Source of the DNA: Mayamaea pseudoterrestris
Taxonomy: Eukaryota > Bacillariophyta > Bacillariophyceae > Sellaphorales > Sellaphoraceae
Assembly: GCA_027923505.1 (NCBI GenBank)
Contig: BROI01000002.1
Coordinates: forward strand, 2,108,001-2,172,000
Length of the DNA: 64,000 nucleotides
Direction of reading: 5' to 3'
Position 1 is the stretch's first letter, and each line of letters opens with the position of its first letter. The position numbers were made by a program, and so were the translations under genes. Below the pieces are notes generated by a model. It made no database searches. It saw nothing but the letters and a program-made list of their open reading frames with translations, and was not told the DNA's origin. Shown in pieces: positions 59,065 to 64,000 of the stretch.

Positions 59065-59733
59065 GATTGTTTTGGGGTTGTCACTTTCATCGGCGACTAC
59101 CGGTATATATCATGCGGTTGTTGCTCTGGTTCGACAAGAATCTAATCAAGTCTCACTGGCACTGAAGCTTTCATGGCCAGCTGTTTTGTCGGACAAGCGT
59201 TTTCACTGTAGCGTTCGATTCAATCGCTTGGCATTGTCACCTCAAAGGTTTGTCCTTATAGTCCCGCCATTGTAGCTTTGAAGCAACCGCTCATGCTGCA
59301 AACAATATTGGTGATTACAACCAAGATGATACATTGCCGCAAGTAGGCAGTCGCAATTCAGAAACGACTGCAGCGGAAGCAAACGACCCGCTCCGCACAA
59401 CCGCGAAAGGAATCGCTAAAGGTTATCACAGTTCTGCTGTTGGAGTCTCAAATATACAGGCCAAAAAATCTGATGATAGCAAGTGGGCAAGTGATGTATT
59501 TGAGACGTATCTATCTTATGCATTATGTCACTGATTGAAATGAAAGTACTGTACGCTTTTCGTGTCACATTTTGTGAGTCGCTCAATCGGTCGGCGTTCA
59601 TTGCCCCAGCTCGCTCGACGCGGCTTACTTGGCAGGTGCGTCTAAAGTGTAGAGCTTATCCGTGCATTATGTACGAGCATGAATCGTCGGTGCTTGCACA
59701 TTCGTGGCAGCAACCATGGACTTGGGCGAGCAA
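59065..59733. other. Spacer of about 670 bp upstream of PCID2
   Basis: It contains the PCID2 promoter region (with TACCGGTA) and the 3' flank of the next minus-strand gene. The short frames at 59334-59791 have no protein character. Confidence 0.45.
59098..59105. promoter_or_regulatory. TACCGGTA palindrome just upstream of PCID2
   Basis: This exact palindrome is 34 bp before the ATG at 59064, at a core-promoter or leader distance. It is the closest of the nine copies to a start codon. Confidence 0.35.
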
Positions 59734-60705
59734 TTACAACTTGTCGCGAACAGCGGCATCATTCACATCAGTCTCCTGCAACAAACATTGAGAATATCTT
59801 GCTCCGAGGCTGTGGTATGCATTGTAGATTGCTTGATTGGGAGATAGGTTTATAGTCGAATTGTCACCGCGGACTCGTTCCGTTGAGTCGTCATACTCAT
59901 TTACGAGTAGGTCCAATGCCAGCCGCATAATTTCATGTCGCGCCGTTGCCGCAAACATGCTCGAGGAGAAATCCTGCAGATTGTAATTTCGAATCGCCAC
60001 AAATGTGCAATTGTGTAACGACGAGCCATTGGGCACTTGCATTGGCGGAGCGTCTGGGTCCACTGCGTACCCTCCAGTCGCATACAAGGCCGCCAGCCGA
60101 CAAAGCGCAGCCTTGCCGGCATTGTCCGTAAGTAACGTATAGTATGAGTCCAGTCTTGGTTCTGCCTCGTGGATGATGCGTAAGCAGTCCGTCTCGTTGA
60201 GCACGTTGTGCAGTTCTGCCGTCTGTGGATGTTTCGAGTCGACTTGCAATGCCTCATTAAACATGGACAATCCTCTATCAGCAAAACGACTCTTGACAAT
60301 AATTGCTTCATTGTCGTCTCGTTGCAAGTTGATTGAATAAAGAATGTTTGGAATGAAAGCTGGCGACGAGTCGTTTGGGATGTCATTGAAAGTGGAGTGG
60401 TCGGACGCATTGTTGCCAGTCTCGCCGCCGCCTTGGACTATCGGCTGACGAAGAGGCGGAGGTCGCCGAAGATATTTTCTAGTATTTGTCTCATTGACTC
60501 TCGATTCTTGATTCGAAAAGACGACTCGTATTTGCTCATCTCGTGCAGATTGATGGAAAGGCATGTGGCGTCGATCCGTTGAAACCGTCGGGTGCAGGTG
60601 GAGCAAGTGACGAGACTCGCCTCGCATTGAGCGTCGATTTTTGTGCAGCAAGGTGAATTGTATCAAGAGACAGCAAAGGACCGCTGCCCACAGAATGGCA
60701 GTCAT
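59734..60705 (-). CDS. DXD-type glycosyltransferase (GT32-like), type II membrane protein
   Basis: This 323-aa protein starts at ATG 60705, inside a frame that extends upstream with a non-ATG start. A signal anchor (AILWAAVLCCLLIQFTLL) is at the N-terminus. The luminal part contains IPNILYSINLQR, then LLTDNAGKAALCRLAALYATGGYAVDPDAPPM, which matches the sugar-binding DXD region: R-xx-LYxxGG-Y-xDxD. The catalytic-type acids are in DPD. Homologues (OCH1/GT32-like) transfer mannose or galactose in the Golgi. Acceptor and donor cannot be inferred. Confidence 0.8.
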   Translation of the reverse strand: MTAILWAAVLCCLLIQFTLLHKNRRSMRGESRHLLHLHPTVSTDRRHMPFHQSARDEQIRVVFSNQESRVNETNTRKYLRRPPPLRQPIVQGGGETGNNASDHSTFNDIPNDSSPAFIPNILYSINLQRDDNEAIIVKSRFADRGLSMFNEALQVDSKHPQTAELHNVLNETDCLRIIHEAEPRLDSYYTLLTDNAGKAALCRLAALYATGGYAVDPDAPPMQVPNGSSLHNCTFVAIRNYNLQDFSSSMFAATARHEIMRLALDLLVNEYDDSTERVRGDNSTINLSPNQAIYNAYHSLGARYSQCLLQETDVNDAAVRDKL

Positions 60706-61201
60706 GGTGAAACGATTCCAAAGAGTTGTGTGTCGTGGTTTGGTGGACCATCCAGTAATTTTCAAAAACGGCGATCATTGCAAGGCTCGGCTGGCGTGAT
60801 CTGCATGTCGTAGCAGTGATGCTGTGACATATTAGCTATGACGATCAGATATTTGAGCCGGTGCAGATACAGATAGCACTGATAAGCAACTGTATCTATA
60901 ATTGAATTAATAGAAATTTTGGGTTGGGTAGAAGAAATCTAGCTAAACATTCCTACATTCAAATTTGGCTGCAACTCGTCGCAAAAGTATGGTACCGTCA
61001 CACCTAACAGTTAACAGTACGCTACGAGTGTTTACGCTCCATACATCCAGTTATACAAGGCAAATGCGGGCATATAGATGCATATGATACTCGGTCTACT
61101 TTTCTTTGTTTACTATGCAGGGAGCAACTCGTCTTGCTCCAGATCAACTCGATTTAACTCAAACTCGCTCGTACCAATCTCTTTACTTCGCCATGTCAAC
61201 A
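60706..61201. other. Spacer of about 500 bp
   Basis: It contains the upstream flank of the glycosyltransferase gene and the 3' flank of the next minus-strand gene. An 8-base inverted repeat (AGATACAG/CTGTATCT) at about 60865-60897 is the only structure noticed. Confidence 0.4.
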
Positions 61202-62456
61202 TCATCCGCCATCGTCATCATTGCCATCATCCTCCGCAACATGCACCACCTCGTCCGCCTCGCTGTCGTTTCCTCCCAGCACTCGCTCGACCCGTCCCGA
61301 CATTACGTCGACAGCTTCTCCCAATGACACGAGAAATTCAGGCATATCGTGAAAACTATTGCCCATGTCAAAGCTTTCACTGATCGATATACAGCCAATA
61401 TGGTCGAAGTTGGAGGATGCATCGCCTGTAGAGTTGGGCGACTCGCGGTCGCGTAGGCGCGCTTAACCCAAGTTGCGATGAACGAGACCGAGCGGCGCCG
61501 ACGCAATCTCAATCTCTGGAACGACGCGATGCGCATATTCTGACGCATTTTGAATGGCTTCATGTACCGATATAAAGTTGGCTTTATTACATTTGTCTGC
61601 AAATGAAACCAAGCTTTCCAAAATGTCATCAACCAAGGGTTCGCGTGCTCCATCCATTATCAATCGAGTCAAGCTCAAGCGCCGCAAAGTATCAGCAACC
61701 AGTGTTTCGCATTCGTCAGTTCCAAAAAGGCGCACAATCTCTTGCTGCGCTGGGCCTTCGTCAATAATGCAATTCATATAGTCGCTAATGAGAAACCAAA
61801 TTTTGAGTCGCTTTCGAAAAGGTACAGCCCCAGCCACAAGATGCAGGAAACCATCGATTGATTCTGAAAGGTAATAATTTATATGACATTGTTAGAATAT
61901 ATGGAATCGAATGTACTTCCCTTGCTGTGAGGTATGACATCAACTTTTTGAACGGGCATCGGTAAATATATCGTCCGAATCTTCGGTTACTCTCTCTACT
62001 TTCCATGATGCATGCGGATGCTCCTGCCGTCCCCGTGTCCTTTGGGACTTACCATCCATGTTTGTACTCTTCAATATTGCAAGGTGATGCAAGAGAGTGA
62101 GAGTGAGAGGAGAGCATGCAATGCAATGCAATGCTGCGACGGTGGAAGAATGACGGGCGCGGCAGACACGAAAATTCCGCATGTGACGTCATCACTGGCG
62201 ACTGACAAAATCCAGTCAAGAATCAACTTACGCGTTGAACCGCCTTGACGGTCGGTGGCGAAATGCACAAAAGGCCATTGACACAGGTCAATTTATTTTC
62301 GTTCTTATCAAGCAGATATGCTAATTGTCGCTTATTGCTTGTTTGCAATGGCTTGCGCGGCCGGTTAAGTGACCGTGGAACAATGCGTGTTGACGAAGGC
62401 GGTCTTGGAGGCAGCAGCTTCTTTTTCAAAGAATTTGCATTTGTTGCAGATGCCAT
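61202..62456 (-). CDS. Unrecognised protein, four exons predicted including a 16-nt exon
   Basis: Proposed exons on the minus strand are 62232-62456 (ATG 62456), 62053-62068 (16 nt), 61468-61863 and 61202-61425, giving 286 aa. The donors GTAAGT at 62231 and GTAAGT at 62052, the acceptor TTTCAG ending at 61864, and the phases all agree. The last intron, 42 nt (GTTAAG...TACAG), is tentative; it removes an in-frame TAA, after which the frame stays open for 73 codons. The N-terminus is basic and Pro-rich; the core is helical (VADTLRRLSLTRLIMDGARE, LVDDILESLVSFADKCNKA); the tail is acidic, ending GNDDDGG. I do not recognise the family. Confidence 0.6.
62094..62133. repeat. Short tandem simple repeats inside an intron
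   Basis: A GAGAGT-like run (about 62094-62112) and a GCAAT run (about 62117-62133) lie in intron 1 of the minus-strand gene. They are short and likely neutral. Confidence 0.6.
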
Positions 62457-62528
62457 TTTGCTACTTGTAATAGCTAAGTGTGTGATATATAGGCGCAATG
62501 TCTGGAGGATATTAGTCTTTCTCGCAGA

Positions 62529-62753
62529 TCAAGCTGCAGTACGAGGAGACAGCAATGTTCGTGGATCAGTTGTGAAGGGAAGCGTTTCGTTGTTTGCGAT
62601 GCATTCGACCGCAAATTCCGCGAGCGTTTGGTCAAGTGTCGCAGCGATGATACGTCGTACCGGTATCACTTGTACTGCATTCCGAAACGCGAGAGCCACC
62701 GATTCACATTGTTTCTCGGCCATGATCAAAATCCATTCATCTGTGAGCATCAT
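62529..62753 (-). CDS. Possible small protein, 74 aa
   Basis: ATG 62753 (or 62750) opens a 74-aa frame: LALAFRNAVQ-like text reads as ALAFRNAVQVIPVRRIIAA, then LDQTLAEFAVECIANNETLP. It lies head to head with the WDR75-like gene, 23 bp apart, and 72 bp upstream of the next minus-strand ATG. It could be a small gene, a leader open frame or chance. No family is known to me. Confidence 0.3.
   Translation of the reverse strand: MMLTDEWILIMAEKQCESVALAFRNAVQVIPVRRIIAATLDQTLAEFAVECIANNETLPFTTDPRTLLSPRTAA
62658..62665. promoter_or_regulatory. TACCGGTA palindrome upstream of the WDR75-like gene
   Basis: This exact palindrome lies 112 bp before ATG 62777 and 202 bp before the minus-strand ATG at 62456. 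Confidence 0.3.
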
Positions 62754-62776
62754 ATTCTATAATTGAACTCAACAAT

Positions 62777-64000
62777 ATGACAATACCATTACAAGTGTCG
62801 AGTCAGCTGATCAGTGACAAGTCTACTTTGCGTCCGCTAACGACGCCAGAGCTTGGTGGCGTGGGATCCCGCTTCATCTTGTTGCCAACGACTCGTTCCA
62901 TTACGGTGCTTTCCGAGCATTCAGGCCAGCGTGTGGCTATCATCTTGGCGAATGACTCCGGATTGCCTATTATTCAATGCATGACAATATTGTCGCGTCC
63001 GATTCAGTCTGGAGCAGCAGCAAGCGCTGTGAATGAAGCAATCAAAACTTCCATGCAGCAGCCGCGAAAGAATGCCATGAATGGAAATGCTGCTGCTACG
63101 GAGAATTGGCTACTTTTGGGATGCAGTGACGGAACCATTCGACGGGTGACATTATCGCTGGAAAGTTTAAAGGTCTCGTCAACGTCGGCTACTTGCTCCG
63201 GGTTGAAAGTTGCTGGACCTTGCTTGCTTCCCGAGCAAATTTACAAGGTTGCCAATGATGCAAAGATACTTTTGCTATCTGCAGTTCCTTTGTCAGCGAC
63301 TGGTAGAAACAATTCTACAAATGACGATTCTTCTATTCACATCTTGATGCAGCGAAAGGACGACGTGAAACGAGTGCAATTGTGTAAACTTGCCGTTTCA
63401 TTGCTCGATCATCTAGCAGTTGACGGAAATGCAACTGATCAAGTCATTGATATGGCAGAGTCTCTCGTATGCTTGGACGAATTTGAAAGGCTTGTTGAAA
63501 CGGTTGCACCGGACGATTCGACTGACAGAAAGTCACACAAGAAGGACAAGAAGAGCAAGAAGAGCAAGAAATCTAAAAAGGAGAAGAAGCCGCGGCAAGA
63601 TGTGGCCTTGGAAATCGTTTCGCGTGACGTTGTTCCGTTCGTCATGGCAGCTGCTCATGTTTCGGAATCTCTGCTGATTGTACTTGCCAGTCGTACGTGT
63701 CTGCATATTTACTGCGATGACCCAAGGGCAGCGATCATTGACGGGCAAACCAAATGCGTGGACATGGACCTTAACAAGGGACGCAACTCAATGACTGCCA
63801 TGGCCATGTCGTCCACGCATGTTGCCGTTGGGTACAGGTCGGGCGAGATCCATTTGCTAGACAGTCTGCTGGTGTTGACGCAGAAGTATTTGGTTGGTGG
63901 TGGCGACAAGACGCATCATCCGTCGCAAACCGTATTGACTCGCAAGTTTCATTGGCATGCGCACCCCGTCGCCTGTTTGGAGTTCTCGAACAGCAACAAT
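62777..64000 (+). CDS. WDR75/UTP17-like ribosome-biogenesis WD protein (partial, 3' end outside window)
   Basis: ATG 62777 opens a frame that stays open to the window edge (408 codons). It contains beta-propeller-like text: NWLLLGCSDGTIRRVTLSLE, SLLIVLASRTCLHIY, THVAVGYRSGEIHLLDSLL and, at the edge, LTRKFHWHAHPVACLEFS. The HWHxHPV...LxFS pattern is typical of WDR75/Utp17, a t-UTP subunit of the small-subunit processome needed for pre-rRNA transcription and 18S processing. A Lys-rich run (KKDKKSKKSKKSKKEKK) at about 255-271 could be a nucleolar signal. The identification is moderate because only half of the protein is here. Confidence 0.75.
   Translation, partial: MTIPLQVSSQLISDKSTLRPLTTPELGGVGSRFILLPTTRSITVLSEHSGQRVAIILANDSGLPIIQCMTILSRPIQSGAAASAVNEAIKTSMQQPRKNAMNGNAAATENWLLLGCSDGTIRRVTLSLESLKVSSTSATCSGLKVAGPCLLPEQIYKVANDAKILLLSAVPLSATGRNNSTNDDSSIHILMQRKDDVKRVQLCKLAVSLLDHLAVDGNATDQVIDMAESLVCLDEFERLVETVAPDDSTDRKSHKKDKKSKKSKKSKKEKKPRQDVALEIVSRDVVPFVMAAAHVSESLLIVLASRTCLHIYCDDPRAAIIDGQTKCVDMDLNKGRNSMTAMAMSSTHVAVGYRSGEIHLLDSLLVLTQKYLVGGGDKTHHPSQTVLTRKFHWHAHPVACLEFSNSNN

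Noticed and set aside
61078-61383. Plus-strand frame with a hydrophobic start near 61.1 kb
   Set aside because: Its 3' two thirds overlap the last exon of the minus-strand gene, which has better coding character (DMPEFLVSLGEAVDVM and an acidic tail). The plus-strand reading is His/Pro/Arg-rich shadow.

Overview
The window looks like nuclear DNA of a photosynthetic heterokont, most likely a diatom. Four things support this. Several proteins begin with a signal peptide followed by an ASAF-like junction (VSA|F, ACA|F, SDG|F, SSA|W, ATS|F), as in proteins sent to a four-membrane plastid. A secreted protein carries long Pro-Ser repeats of the diatom type. Three genes belong to families that I recall as expanded in diatoms. 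The genome is compact, with about 33 protein genes in 64 kb, spacers of a few hundred bases, genes on both strands and few short GT-AG introns (mostly 72-190 nt). I cannot name the species. I saw no rRNA, tRNA, CRISPR array, transposon or virus-like element.

Layout. 0-9.5 kb: VPS52 (GARP tethering complex), a large unrecognised membrane protein, two weakly similar Ser/Asp/Arg-rich minus-strand genes, a 1.2-kb spacer with a 44-bp palindrome, and a DUF7918-like protein. 9.7-17.5 kb: a C2H2/TruA-like/2OG-oxygenase fusion, an ankyrin-TPR protein, a GT92-like glycosyltransferase, the MOCS3/UBA4 sulfur-transfer E1, and an unknown two-exon gene. 17.9-27.5 kb: a zinc-finger plus ApoL-like protein, an unknown gene, a secreted CHRD protein, an ABTB1-like ankyrin-BTB protein, pyruvate kinase and the ribosome-biogenesis factor ABT1/ESF2. 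27.5-38.4 kb: a thylakoid-lumen protein, a DUF676 lipase, a PRXL2-type redox protein head to head with a POT1-like telomere protein, a diatom-family protein, a plastid membrane protein and a Prx5-type peroxiredoxin. 38.8-48.5 kb: a TPR-like protein, a Pro-Ser-repeat secreted protein with a frame change, a second copy of the 35-kb family, a transglutaminase-like protein, an Ariadne RBR ubiquitin ligase, and a basic/acidic low-complexity protein. 48.8-64 kb: VPS54 (second GARP subunit), a plastid SAP-PPR protein, a Rieske-like plastid protein whose His ligands are replaced by Cys, an HHL1-like plastid protein, PCID2/THP1 (TREX-2) in four exons, a DXD glycosyltransferase, an unknown gene with a 16-nt exon, and the start of a WDR75/UTP17-like rRNA-processing protein.

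The genes do not form one pathway. The recurring themes are plastid-targeted proteins (at least six), vesicle tethering at the Golgi (VPS52 and VPS54), and ribosome or RNA processing. Splice sites were placed by hand from GT/AG signals, reading frame and family similarity. Many starts are the first ATG downstream of a longer open frame that begins with a non-ATG codon. Family names were assigned from memory of conserved motifs, without any database search.
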